From contig CAKZYA010000016.1 in NCBI GenBank assembly GCA_937883755.1, positions 54,399 to 118,398 of the forward strand: a stretch of DNA of 64,000 bases, given 5' to 3'. The notes under the pieces are model-generated. The model made no database searches. It worked only from the letters and a program-made list of their open reading frames with translations, and was not told where the DNA came from. The position numbers and the translations under genes are program-made. Shown here piece after piece: positions 1-8,298 of this stretch (the first letter of the stretch is position 1; each line of letters opens with the position of its first letter). The stretch is from an uncultured Flammeovirgaceae bacterium. GTDB taxonomy: Bacteria > Bacteroidota > Bacteroidia > Cytophagales > Cyclobacteriaceae.

Positions 1-1041
1 TGTAAATAGTGACTCTATAATTTCTTCCTCTAACGGTTCATCCGCCCCGTAAATCACGATGCGGTAGCGAAATGTAACTGATTCTTGGGGTTCTAACATG
101 AAGTTTAGCTCTTCTTTTCCTTCAGAAAACACTTTTTGCCCCAGCGGATTAGCCGCAAACAGACCGTAGCCTCGGGCGTGCCAATACGTAGGATAGCCTA
201 CGTTATTTGGATGATCCATCATTACAACTGAGACTGCTTCATCGCCAATCTTTCCCGCTAGATTTACCCACTTGGCACGGGTGCCCCACACCTCAGTTCC
301 ACTTACTCCCACACTGCTATGGTACTGACCACTTACCCCTTCGTTTTCTAGTATCGCCTCATCGGCAGGATTTCCATTGGCACCCGTAAGCTTTACAGGT
401 TTGTCTGAGGGATGTTCTAATGTTCGGGTTACTCGGATAGCCATCATTCCCTCTTTATTATCGTCAAAACTCACAGGTTGATCTTTTGCTTGTAGGGTAG
501 TAACCCGGTCTATAATGTAGGCTTCGTCCTTTTGGGAGAAATAGAAAGTAGTAATCTCGTCTAATAGTTTTTCTTGGTCAGGGGTCAGCCAATCGGCTGC
601 TACTTTTAGCTTCCCTACCTCCCCTCCTTCTACCTCCAAAATCTTACGGTGATGGATAGTACCGTAATGATCTCGCTTGTCTTCAGAGATTGCCTCCGAA
701 TTATTCCAAAAGTCTAGCCCATTGACTTTACCATAGTTAAGCCATATACCCACATGGTGCGGATGGTCTACTCGCTCCCCTTCTTTAGAAATTAGTGGAT
801 AGGCTCTGGTTACAATCGTTCCCTGAGGCGTTGCAACCGGAAACAATACGGGCTTTTTAATCTCTTCTGGGTAGATATACGAGGTAAACAACTTACCATT
901 GATTGTAATGGACACTGATTTCTCAGCCGGATTTTCGGTAACCTTTACCTGAGCCTGAAGGGAGTATAACTGAGTAGTAATCAGTACAAAAACCAAAAGC
1001 CCGCAAAAAGCAGGCTCTGGCGATAGTTTAGGTAGTCGCAT
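1..1041 (-). CDS. DUF6807 (PmoA-like) secreted protein, 3' end outside window
   Basis: The frame is open from an ATG at 1041 to the window edge, giving 347 codons without a stop, so the protein continues past base 1. A hydrophobic N-terminus (about residues 11-30, ending LQAQ) looks like a signal peptide. The body matches my memory of the DUF6807 family, often labelled methane oxygenase PmoA by automated pipelines: a VDHPHHVGIW segment near residue 92, then YGTIHHRK, then MDHPNNVGYPTYWHARGYGL. The His-rich loops suggest metal or sugar binding. Real activity is unknown, and a methane monooxygenase role is not credible from this sequence. It starts only 4 bp after the oxidoreductase upstream, so the two are probably co-transcribed and act on the same extracytoplasmic carbohydrate. 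Family call fairly sure, function unsure. Confidence 0.8.
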   Translation of the reverse strand, partial: MRLPKLSPEPAFCGLLVFVLITTQLYSLQAQVKVTENPAEKSVSITINGKLFTSYIYPEEIKKPVLFPVATPQGTIVTRAYPLISKEGERVDHPHHVGIWLNYGKVNGLDFWNNSEAISEDKRDHYGTIHHRKILEVEGGEVGKLKVAADWLTPDQEKLLDEITTFYFSQKDEAYIIDRVTTLQAKDQPVSFDDNKEGMMAIRVTRTLEHPSDKPVKLTGANGNPADEAILENEGVSGQYHSSVGVSGTEVWGTRAKWVNLAGKIGDEAVSVVMMDHPNNVGYPTYWHARGYGLFAANPLGQKVFSEGKEELNFMLEPQESVTFRYRIVIYGADEPLEEEIIESLFT

Positions 1042-1045
1042 AGTA

Positions 1046-2380
1046 TTAGCTAGAAATAATCTCTTGGTCTTTGGAATTGAAGGTTACCCGTTTACCGGTA
1101 TGCAGTGCTTGAGTAGTCATCAAATTAGCTACTGAGTGGTTGTAACCTACCCGAACCGGGGCATGGGTCTCTTTACGACTCCGAACACAATCCATCCAGT
1201 TTCGCATATGGTTAGAAGTCATGTTATCAGCTCCAGTGTTCGCGCTAGTTACCACCTTATCTCCCTTCAGTTCTTGCTCTTCTAAAAGGTTGGGTTCCAT
1301 GCCCATTGCGGAGGCGTGGCGTTCGTTTAACCCTCCGTCGGGCGTAATCATATTGGTTTTGAGGTTGAGCGTTCCGGCATTTGAATAATAAATCTCCTTG
1401 GTTCCGCCTTCAGAGTTGGTAAAGCGAGACGAGTACACTACCTGGAAACCTTCGTTCGGATTATCATCCGGGCCGTAGTCAAATACCGCAGTCATAGTAT
1501 CAGGATTTTCCCGGCCATCTTTCCAGAGATAAATACCGCCGTTGGCCGCTACGCTACGCGGATGGTCGTAGCCTGAGAACCAGTGAACGGTATCAATCTG
1601 GTGCGACATCCACTGACCAGGGATTCCGGAAGAATAAGGCCAGAACAAACGGTACTCTAAATACTTACGAGGATCCCACTCCACTTTAGGTCGGTTCATT
1701 AGATAACGATCCCAATCCGTATCTTCCTTTTTGATAGAAGCTACTAGATCAGGTAATCGCCAACGACCAGGTTGATTTACGTTCCAGGTCATATTTACCA
1801 TTACGACGTCGCCAAACTTACCGGATTTTATGAATTTCTCCGCGGCGTGATAATTACTCCCACTTCGACGTTGGGAGCCAATCTGAATAATACGGTCAGA
1901 TGCTTCGGCTGTCTCCAGAATTTTTTTATTGTCCTCCATTGACTCGGCCAGTGGTTTTTCAATGTAAGCATCGCAACCGTTTTCAATAGCTTCTACTCCG
2001 TGCAATGCGTGCTGAAAATCAGCCGTACTGATGATCACAGCATCTACTTTGCTCTTTTCGTACAACTCCTCGTTGTTACGCGCCAAATCTACTTTCTTGA
2101 TCCCTTTCTCTTCCATGTAGGCTTGAGCCTCATCGCGCCGACGGTTCCAGATATCGGAAACTCCCACAATCTCAAAATTCATTTCTTCGGCGTGATTCAT
2201 AAAGGCAGGAATCAGTGAGCCTCGGCAACGATTAGAGAACCCAACAATTCCGACTCGCACCCGATCATTTGCCCCGAGAATACGTCCGTAGCTTCGGGCT
2301 GAGAAAGCGGTACTTAAGCCTACGGCTCCCAAGGCTGATTTCTTGATAAAATCTCTACGATTGCTGTTTAAGTTATTCAT
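1046..2380 (-). CDS. Tat-exported Gfo/Idh/MocA family oxidoreductase
   Basis: A 444-residue NAD(P)-dependent oxidoreductase. The N-terminus carries a twin-arginine motif (NRRDFIKK, residues 7-14) followed by a hydrophobic stretch, which predicts folded export by the Tat system with cofactor already bound. The Rossmann region begins near residue 42 with a modified glycine loop (GIVGFSNRCRG). The family EKP motif, whose lysine contacts sugar and cofactor, is at 141-143. The C-terminal half contains QWMSHQIDTVHWF, the usual catalytic Asp/His region. Family members oxidise or reduce a sugar hydroxyl, and several act at C3 of glycosides. It lies between a DUF1080 lipoprotein gene upstream and the DUF6807 gene 4 bp downstream, which suggests a periplasmic keto-sugar pathway. 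Substrate cannot be read from the sequence. Confidence 0.9.
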   Translation of the reverse strand: MNNLNSNRRDFIKKSALGAVGLSTAFSARSYGRILGANDRVRVGIVGFSNRCRGSLIPAFMNHAEEMNFEIVGVSDIWNRRRDEAQAYMEEKGIKKVDLARNNEELYEKSKVDAVIISTADFQHALHGVEAIENGCDAYIEKPLAESMEDNKKILETAEASDRIIQIGSQRRSGSNYHAAEKFIKSGKFGDVVMVNMTWNVNQPGRWRLPDLVASIKKEDTDWDRYLMNRPKVEWDPRKYLEYRLFWPYSSGIPGQWMSHQIDTVHWFSGYDHPRSVAANGGIYLWKDGRENPDTMTAVFDYGPDDNPNEGFQVVYSSRFTNSEGGTKEIYYSNAGTLNLKTNMITPDGGLNERHASAMGMEPNLLEEQELKGDKVVTSANTGADNMTSNHMRNWMDCVRSRKETHAPVRVGYNHSVANLMTTQALHTGKRVTFNSKDQEIISS

Positions 2381-2428
2381 GATCTATTTTTTGTTAGTTG
2401 TCAAAATTTGGTGTTGGTATATGCTCAG

Positions 2429-2498
2429 GTGTTCACGTGTTTTAGTATATATGAGTCGGTCATTACAAGAACACCCGAAGACATTAACACATGAACAC
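2429..2498. repeat. imperfect inverted repeat between DUF1080 and oxidoreductase genes
   Basis: GTGTTCACGTGTT at 2429-2441 is the reverse complement, with one mismatch, of AACACATGAACAC at 2486-2498. The arms are 44 bp apart in the 123-bp gap between the two genes. It could be an mRNA stem-loop or a regulator site. No T-run follows, so a terminator is unlikely. Confidence 0.4.
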
Positions 2499-2503
2499 AT
2501 CGG

Positions 2504-3322
2504 TTATGAGGCTGGCAGTTCTCGAACTTTGATGTTTTTGAAATACACTAGGTCGCCGTGGTCTTGGAGCAAGATGTGACCACTTTCGGCCATACCAAAG
2601 TTCTCCCACTTCTCATATTTACTGTTTTGTACCAAATTGTTGTATTCATCACTGCCCCGCTCGTATTCTAGCACTTTTTCACCGTTCAGATAATGCTCTA
2701 CCTTATTGCCTTGCACTACTAGGCGAGCGGTATTCCACTCACCAATACCTTTAAAAGGTTTGCTCTCAGGCGCCCCTTTTAGATCGTATAGAGAAGCTAA
2801 AGTGCGAGTGCCTCCCCCGTTATTACCTTTCTTAGCATCGGGATGCTTTTCATCATCCAATAGTTGGTATTCTAAACCGATAGCCGATGCTCCCGAATTA
2901 TAGCCTTCAGTAACGAAGTATTTTATACCACTATTGGCTCCCTCAGTCAGCTTAAAATCCACCTGAAACTCAAAGTTGGAATATTCGTTCTCGGTCACAA
3001 TATCGCCCCCATTCTGGGATTCGGCTCCGTCGGAAGCCAGAACCATTAACTCTCCGTCTTCAATTTTCCAGCCTTGCTCAGGAAAAGCATCTTTATGCGC
3101 CCCTCGCCAGTTCTCAGTGGATTGACCATCGAACAGTAATGTCCAACCTTCCTGCCGCTCCTGCTCAGTTAAGGTATTATCACTAGTCTCTTCTACCACT
3201 GTTGTCATCTCGGCAGTAGTAGTTTCTTCTTCAGTCGTTTCAGATGAGTTGTTAGAGGTAGGTCCGCAACTGTACAGAAAAAATAGTGCGATACCTAACA
3301 TAAAAAAAGTTCTCATAGTCAT
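2504..3322 (-). CDS. DUF1080 (3-keto-disaccharide hydrolase) lipoprotein
   Basis: 272 residues. A type II signal peptide ends in the lipobox FLYSC with Cys19 as the predicted lipidated residue. A Ser/Thr/Glu-rich linker (about 20-52) leads into the DUF1080 domain (about 58-270), recognisable from [31 protein letters not shown] and the C-terminal [23 protein letters not shown]1080 has a concanavalin-like jelly-roll fold, and characterised members cleave 3-keto-glycosides. With the Tat-exported Gfo/Idh/MocA enzyme downstream, the inference is a two-step system: one enzyme makes the 3-keto sugar and this one cuts the glycosidic bond at the membrane. Family call is secure, the coupling is inference. 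Confidence 0.9.
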   Translation of the reverse strand: MTMRTFFMLGIALFFLYSCGPTSNNSSETTEEETTTAEMTTVVEETSDNTLTEQERQEGWTLLFDGQSTENWRGAHKDAFPEQGWKIEDGELMVLASDGAESQNGGDIVTENEYSNFEFQVDFKLTEGANSGIKYFVTEGYNSGASAIGLEYQLLDDEKHPDAKKGNNGGGTRTLASLYDLKGAPESKPFKGIGEWNTARLVVQGNKVEHYLNGEKVLEYERGSDEYNNLVQNSKYEKWENFGMAESGHILLQDHGDLVYFKNIKVRELPAS

Positions 3323-3338
3323 TATGGTTAAATTGTTG

Positions 3339-3359
3339 ATCCCAAATCACGTTTGGGAT
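3339..3359. other. stem-loop upstream of the DUF1080 gene
   Basis: ATCCCAAA and TTTGGGAT form a perfect 8-bp stem around a 5-base loop, about 17 bp before the DUF1080 start codon. The minus-strand sequence after the stem has no T-run, so this is more likely a 5' UTR structure or protein site than an intrinsic terminator of the preceding gene. The flanking GTTAAATTGTTGAT-like words are repeated on both sides. Confidence 0.45.
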
Positions 3360-3457
3360 ATGTTGATGATTGTTAAATTGCTGAATTGTTTTCCGGTCGA
3401 ACGGATTACCGCCCAGCCGGAATGAAAGTTGTTGAAGTTATCGTTAATTTTCACCTT

Positions 3458-4858
3458 TTACCCCGCTACCTGCCCAAACAGTCCTTGATAATGATCCGAC
3501 ATCTGAAAAATACCTCCGCTCTTTTGGTAAAAATTTTCGCCTAATCTAAAGACTCCATCCTGCGCTTTTACCCAATCAGCATCTGCATACGGATGATAGG
3601 AAAGCATCTCCTGCCAATCACGATAGTTTTGGTGCCCGTTGTTTTCCATTAGCCCCATGCCCGGAAATTCATCCCAAGCGGCTAGTCGGGCGGCTACGTT
3701 TTTGTTCCAATCTACCAGAATTGGATTCACCGTCAGGTCAGCACATAGGCAAGGGATATTTTGCTCATGGGCAACCTTTGCCATTTTCAGCGTCATGCTT
3801 AGTGTTTTAGCAATTGGCTTCAACGCTACTGCACTGTACCCCATCTGAATACGAGTGATTACATCTTCTTCGGTATGCGCACTTTCATCGGCCGCCACTC
3901 TCACTTCCACATCATCTACATGAGATTCGTTTTCTTCCGGAAAAGGTTCTTCCACTACTACAATCTGATCAAAAGCACCGATTTTCTGGGCATGATCAAG
4001 CAACTCCAGTAGCGAATCCTTCTCTTCGTAACGCCCATTCATATCAAAGTAATAGGGAATTTTACCATCAGCCGTGTAGGCGGTTTCGCCCTGACCGATC
4101 GTCTGATGAATTTCAGTCAGTTTAGCTTTGTCCTTGTCCAGCATTTCCCGTTGGGTACCCGGATGCCCTAGTTTAATTTTCAGGAAAAAGTACCCTTCAT
4201 CAGCGAGTTCTTTCATTTGCGATACCGGAGTAGCGAAAGAAAACGAAGGAACACTGACTACTCCTTCGTGTCGATGCGATAACGCTGGACGGTACGCTTC
4301 AGGAATCATAGTATCAAAGTCAGAAATGCCATTCTCATAAGCGTAAAGTAGCCAAGCAGCGTTGTCAACCGCTACTAATGCATTCAACGCAAATGTTTTT
4401 CGCAAATCTGGATTATCAGTAATCTTTTTACCGTAGGCGTAGACTTCTTCTAGAATATTTTCCTGAAGATCAATAGGAGTAGTAAAAGATTGCCCCTTAG
4501 CTAGTTGGACTCCCTTTTCGGTCATAGCATACATCAACGCATTACCACCGCTTTCGGAATGATTAAGAAATATCTGAGCATCCGACCAAAGCGTATTTTG
4601 TGTACCTAAGCCCACACTATGTTTTCCTGATGAACTCTGCATCCGAGCTACGGCTTGCCATACATCAGTCATGTAACCTCCTTTAAATCCGTAAGGAGTA
4701 GCGAGTGGTTCCCGCTCGAAAGTAGAGCTTACCTGATCTATCGTAATTTTTTTGGGAGATACCGACGAAAAAGTAGCAGGAGACATAGACGCAAAAGGAA
4801 GTAGACTAGCAGCAGCGGATGACTGCTGAAGAAACTGCCGACGGTTAAGTTGTATCAT
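3458..4858 (-). CDS. enolase-superfamily (mandelate racemase/muconate lactonizing type) protein with Tat-like signal
   Basis: I start the gene at the ATG at 4858 rather than at an in-frame ATG 48 bp upstream, because the shorter form begins with a twin-arginine leader (LNRRQFLQQ, residues 4-12) and hydrophobic stretch. The 466-residue product has the superfamily landmarks: a KIK motif (Lys227 and Lys229), likely metal ligands Asp272 (DMN), Glu303/304 (VEEPFPEEN) and Asp324 (ADES), and Lys347 (LKPIAK) on the opposite face. Such enzymes abstract a proton alpha to a carboxylate and act as racemases, epimerases or acid-sugar dehydratases. The Tat-type leader implies an extracytoplasmic substrate. 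Genes on both sides handle exported carbohydrates. Specific reaction unknown. Confidence 0.82.
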   Translation of the reverse strand: MIQLNRRQFLQQSSAAASLLPFASMSPATFSSVSPKKITIDQVSSTFEREPLATPYGFKGGYMTDVWQAVARMQSSSGKHSVGLGTQNTLWSDAQIFLNHSESGGNALMYAMTEKGVQLAKGQSFTTPIDLQENILEEVYAYGKKITDNPDLRKTFALNALVAVDNAAWLLYAYENGISDFDTMIPEAYRPALSHRHEGVVSVPSFSFATPVSQMKELADEGYFFLKIKLGHPGTQREMLDKDKAKLTEIHQTIGQGETAYTADGKIPYYFDMNGRYEEKDSLLELLDHAQKIGAFDQIVVVEEPFPEENESHVDDVEVRVAADESAHTEEDVITRIQMGYSAVALKPIAKTLSMTLKMAKVAHEQNIPCLCADLTVNPILVDWNKNVAARLAAWDEFPGMGLMENNGHQNYRDWQEMLSYHPYADADWVKAQDGVFRLGENFYQKSGGIFQMSDHYQGLFGQVAG

Positions 4859-5015
4859 AAATAGGGAACTGTCCTCGAAAATACAAAACCCACCCTCATT
4901 GTCCAAATTCCTTATGCAATCCGTTGCAAAACTTCATAAAACAGACACTATTAGTACGTCTCTAATTATGTAGTGACTGTGATGCACCTACTCCAAACAG
5001 AAAGATAGAAAAAGA

Positions 5016-6113
5016 TTACCCTGCATCTTTCACACAGCGAAAGCCAAGATGCTCCTGACCGGAATCTACCGCAGTAGCCATACGGGCGGAGGGTCTATAA
5101 TTAGAGCAATACTGATCACTGCACAGATACGAACCACCTTTGATGACCCGCTTCGGAGTGAAAGGTTCTTGAGGATCGTAGCTTTGCTCAGGCCCAGTAG
5201 GGTTGCGACATATGGTGATTTTACTTTGTTGCGAATGGGTATCGGGGCGATACCAGTCAGAACTCCACTCCCACACGTTACCGATAATATCGTATAGCCC
5301 ATACTTATTCGGTGGAAAGCTTTTAAAAGGAGACGCACTAGCAAAGCCATCAATGCTTACATTTTTATGCGGAAAATCTCCTTGAAAAAAGTTAGCTAAA
5401 TACTTACCGGAAGGGGTCAGTTCATCACCCCAAGCAAAAGCTTGCCCAGTAGTACCTCCCTGAGCAGCAAATTCATACTCTGCCTCGGTAGGAAGTCGCT
5501 TACCAGCCCAGTCAGCGTAAGCCTGAGCGTCTTCATAGGCAATATGTGTGACCGGAAAATTATCTTTTCCTTTGATAGAACTGTCGGGGCCTTTGGGTTG
5601 TCGCCAGTTTGCCCCAATCTTCCACGACCACCACTGTGAGTAATCATGCAACGGAACAGCGTGGTTAGGCGGGTCAAAGATTAAAGAGCCAGGTTGCAGT
5701 ACTTCGTCCGGCGGTTTAGGGGTACCGGGCGGTAATTGCTTCTTCATCTCTTCCCAATTGATGGGACGCTCGGCTACGGTTACATACCCGGTTGCTTCGG
5801 CAAACTCGCGAAATTCAGCGTTGGTCACTTCGTGGGTATCCATCCAGAAACCAGATACTTCTACTGTATAAGCTGGCCCTTCCACCTCAGTAGCTGTTTC
5901 GTGGTCGCTACCCATGATAAATTGCCCGCCTGGAATCCATACCATGCCTTCTGGAGCTTCTCCAGCAGGCTTAGCTGAAGTGAGCACACTGGTTTCAGAA
6001 ACGGCTTTCTCGGTAGGCGAACTAGCCGACGTTTCACTTTGCTTTTTACTTTCGGTCTGGCAAGAGGATAAAAAAAGACTAATTAAAAAAACAAATAGGG
6101 CAGATAATTTCAT
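5016..6113 (-). CDS. formylglycine-generating-enzyme (SUMF1) family lipoprotein
   Basis: 365 residues with a lipoprotein signal ending LFLSSC (Cys about 18), a Ser/Thr-rich linker, then an FGE-sulfatase domain from about residue 53 (EGMVWIPGGQFIMGS) to the C-terminus. The end contains GGSYLCSDQYCSNYRPSAR with Cys331 and Cys336. This C-x4-C spacing in GGSY-x-C matches the copper-binding catalytic cysteine pair of true formylglycine-generating enzymes, which convert a sulfatase active-site Cys to formylglycine. Many family members lack this pair, so its presence is informative. No sulfatase gene is visible in the window. Lipoprotein export is odd, because sulfatases are usually modified before or during export. 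Alternatives are a non-sulfatase FGE-like enzyme or a binding protein. Confidence 0.87.
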   Translation of the reverse strand: MKLSALFVFLISLFLSSCQTESKKQSETSASSPTEKAVSETSVLTSAKPAGEAPEGMVWIPGGQFIMGSDHETATEVEGPAYTVEVSGFWMDTHEVTNAEFREFAEATGYVTVAERPINWEEMKKQLPPGTPKPPDEVLQPGSLIFDPPNHAVPLHDYSQWWSWKIGANWRQPKGPDSSIKGKDNFPVTHIAYEDAQAYADWAGKRLPTEAEYEFAAQGGTTGQAFAWGDELTPSGKYLANFFQGDFPHKNVSIDGFASASPFKSFPPNKYGLYDIIGNVWEWSSDWYRPDTHSQQSKITICRNPTGPEQSYDPQEPFTPKRVIKGGSYLCSDQYCSNYRPSARMATAVDSGQEHLGFRCVKDAG

Positions 6114-6505
6114 TGTCGGTTGTTTTCGGTAGTATGGATCAGCAAGGTAGCAAATGTGGGAGCTTTACTCAAGGATATCGTTACCCTAACAGCAGTTTGT
6201 AAATGAAGCGTTCAATTTAATTGCTATCTCCTTATCAGAAACTAAATGGGAAATCATCTATCTTTATCAGTCTAGGTGGGCCACCTCCTTGTAGGTGTGA
6301 TTCTAAGTATATCTCCACAAATTTTTCGTTTGTGTTTTGTCGATATAATAGGTGTACCAACTAACTTCATCAATTTTTACTACTTTAAGTTGCCTGATCC
6401 TTTCTTTAGCTTCTTTACCATAGTAATAGTCTTTGCTCATATTACCTATCTATATACTGTAAATACGTAATTGGTTTAGAAATCATCCTGTACAAAACTT
6501 GTAAC
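6114..6505. other. intergenic region, no gene supported
   Basis: About 390 bp of AT-rich DNA upstream of the FGE-like gene and downstream of the second Gfo/Idh/MocA gene. A short AGGTGG-G-CCACCT palindrome sits at 6274-6286; its one-base loop makes a hairpin unlikely, so it could only be a protein site. A 64-codon GTG frame here has no recognisable features. Confidence 0.5.
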
Positions 6506-7516
6506 TCAGACGAACACCCATTCCCCAATACGAGCCGATTCAAAGAGTGCATCCAGCACCCGCATATTGTTGATAGCATCAGAGGGAGGGGTTGGAACGG
6601 AGGTGTCTTCCCGGATAGCTCGGGCAAGAGCCTCGAACTCACAAATATACTGGTCAGTAGGTTCAGTCTGCACCTCACGGGTTCCTACACTAGTAGTCAC
6701 GATTACTTTAGCCGGCATATCAGCCGGAGTATTGAAGGGGATTTCAATAGAAATGACTCCACTACTGCCGTGCACATCTACTCGCTGGTAAGGAAAAACC
6801 TGAGTGCCTACGGTAAACTGTGCCCGTGCTCCGCCAAAATCTAATGTACCTGATGACAGCACATCCGTTTTAAATGAATCATCTTCGCTAACCAGGCTAA
6901 GCACCCGCTGAGGTTCGCTCTGTAATAAAAAACGACTGACGGATACCGCATAACAACCAATATCATACAAAGCCCCTCCCCCCTTATTGGATTGGTTACG
7001 AATATTACCGGGGTCGGCATTATTGTAGCCGAAAAAGGTTTGTACGAGATGTACATTCCCAATTTCTCGCATCCTGATTAACTCTAGTACATGCTGCCAC
7101 TGGGGGTGAAAGCGGTACATAAAAGCTTCCATCACTTTTACTCCCTTAGACTCGGCGTAGTCTACAGCTTCTTTAGCCTCGTTGGCCGATAGGGCGATGG
7201 GTTTTTCACAAAGAATATGCTTGCCAGCATCGGCAGCTTTCTTTATCCATTCGGCATGAACATGGTTAGGCAAAGGAATGTATACTGCCTTAATAGTTTC
7301 ATCGGCCAGTAGTTCTTCGTAGGAACCATAAGCATTTGTAATTCCGTAAGTATCGGCTGCCTCTTGAGACCGTTCTAACGATCGTGAAGCAATTCCATCC
7401 CAACGTATCAGAGAAGATTTAGCGGTTGGGATAGCAATTTTCTTTTTAAAAAAGCCGGAGACTCCAAGTACTCCAAATGATACTGGTTGCATAGGTTTTG
7501 GTATTCTAAGTTTCAA
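6506..7516 (-). CDS. cytoplasmic Gfo/Idh/MocA family oxidoreductase
   Basis: 336 residues without a signal peptide. The Rossmann domain starts near residue 13 (FGVLGVSGFFKKK), PLPNHVHAEW follows at 81-90, and the EKP motif is at 104-106 (CEKPIALS). The substrate domain carries GGGALYDIGCYAVS, the typical GGGxxxDxGxH-like segment with Cys in the place often held by His. This pattern resembles the glucose-fructose oxidoreductase, xylose dehydrogenase and trans-dihydrodiol dehydrogenase branch. It probably oxidises an aldose or inositol-like sugar with NAD(P). It is 392 bp from the FGE-like gene and divergent from the esterase at 7610, so it is probably transcribed alone. Confidence 0.88.
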   Translation of the reverse strand: MKLRIPKPMQPVSFGVLGVSGFFKKKIAIPTAKSSLIRWDGIASRSLERSQEAADTYGITNAYGSYEELLADETIKAVYIPLPNHVHAEWIKKAADAGKHILCEKPIALSANEAKEAVDYAESKGVKVMEAFMYRFHPQWQHVLELIRMREIGNVHLVQTFFGYNNADPGNIRNQSNKGGGALYDIGCYAVSVSRFLLQSEPQRVLSLVSEDDSFKTDVLSSGTLDFGGARAQFTVGTQVFPYQRVDVHGSSGVISIEIPFNTPADMPAKVIVTTSVGTREVQTEPTDQYICEFEALARAIREDTSVPTPPSDAINNMRVLDALFESARIGEWVFV

Positions 7517-7609
7517 GTTTGGAGTTACTCAAATTAACGCTAAACCCCAAACTGTGAACTCAAAACAAGGATACCTTAACACTATGACACAATAATACTA
7601 TATTGCATT

Positions 7610-8260
7610 ATGTCATTACACTACGTTAGCCAAAAGCCTCGCGTCGCTTCTAAAAACCCTCCATTGATGATACTGTTACACGGTTTAGGGAGTAACGAAC
7701 AAGATTTATTTTCATTTGCCCCTTTGCTAGACCCTCGTTACTTGATTATCAGTGTGCGAGCGCCTCTCTCTTACGGCTACGGCGGATATGCCTGGTTTAA
7801 TATTGATTTTTCTAAGGGTATTCCTCAGCCTAATATTGAAGAAGTTCAACAAGCCCAGCAACAGTTTTCTGGCTTTTTAGATGAGATCATGCAAGAATTT
7901 CAGCCTAACGTTGGCCATGTATACCTCGTAGGTTTTAGTCAGGGAGCTATTATGAGCTACGCTACGGCATTTACCTATCCCAAGAAGATTAGTGGACTCG
8001 TTGCCATGAGTGGTTATATCCTTCAGGAAACTACTCCCTCAGACGGGATAACTTCAGCCCATCACGATCTCAAGATTTTTGCTACTCATGGTACGCAAGA
8101 CCCCGTGTTACCATTTTTTTTAGGTCGCTCAGCAGCTGATTATCTTCAGCAACACCAATTTAGCTACGAATTCAAAGAATATGCTATGGCTCATGAAGTG
8201 AATCAAGCCTGCTTTTCTGATGTGAAAAATTGGTTAGATCAACGAGTAGCAGATTTGTAA
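7610..8260 (+). CDS. alpha/beta-hydrolase, phospholipase/carboxylesterase family
   Basis: 216 residues, the usual length for the dienelactone hydrolase/YpfH-like serine esterases. Oxyanion-hole region LLHGLGSNEQD lies at 22-32. The nucleophile elbow GFSQG puts Ser110 as nucleophile, Asp164 (HGTQDPVLP) as acid and His195 (AMAHEVN) as base, so the triad is complete. There is no signal peptide, so it acts in the cytoplasm on small esters. The gene is divergent from the Gfo/Idh/MocA gene across a 93-bp gap. Confidence 0.9.
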   Translation: MSLHYVSQKPRVASKNPPLMILLHGLGSNEQDLFSFAPLLDPRYLIISVRAPLSYGYGGYAWFNIDFSKGIPQPNIEEVQQAQQQFSGFLDEIMQEFQPNVGHVYLVGFSQGAIMSYATAFTYPKKISGLVAMSGYILQETTPSDGITSAHHDLKIFATHGTQDPVLPFFLGRSAADYLQQHQFSYEFKEYAMAHEVNQACFSDVKNWLDQRVADL

Positions 8261-8298
8261 GGCGTTCAGAGCTACATGAATACAAAAGAACAATAGCA

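Noticed and set aside
1..1041. particulate methane monooxygenase subunit
   Set aside because: The family is sometimes labelled PmoA, but this is a secreted DUF6807-type protein without the membrane helices of that enzyme.
3458..4858. L-fuconate dehydratase for the distant deoxyhexose cluster
   Set aside because: It has a Tat-type leader, so it works outside the cytoplasm, and lies 38 kb away on the opposite strand.
5066..5353. minus-strand 95-codon frame within the FGE-like gene
   Set aside because: It overlaps a long gene with conserved motifs in another frame and shows no family content.
6276..6470. 64-codon hydrophobic frame in the 6.1-6.5 kb gap
   Set aside because: Starts with GTG inside a short palindrome, has no domain or recognisable spacing, and codon content is like intergenic DNA.
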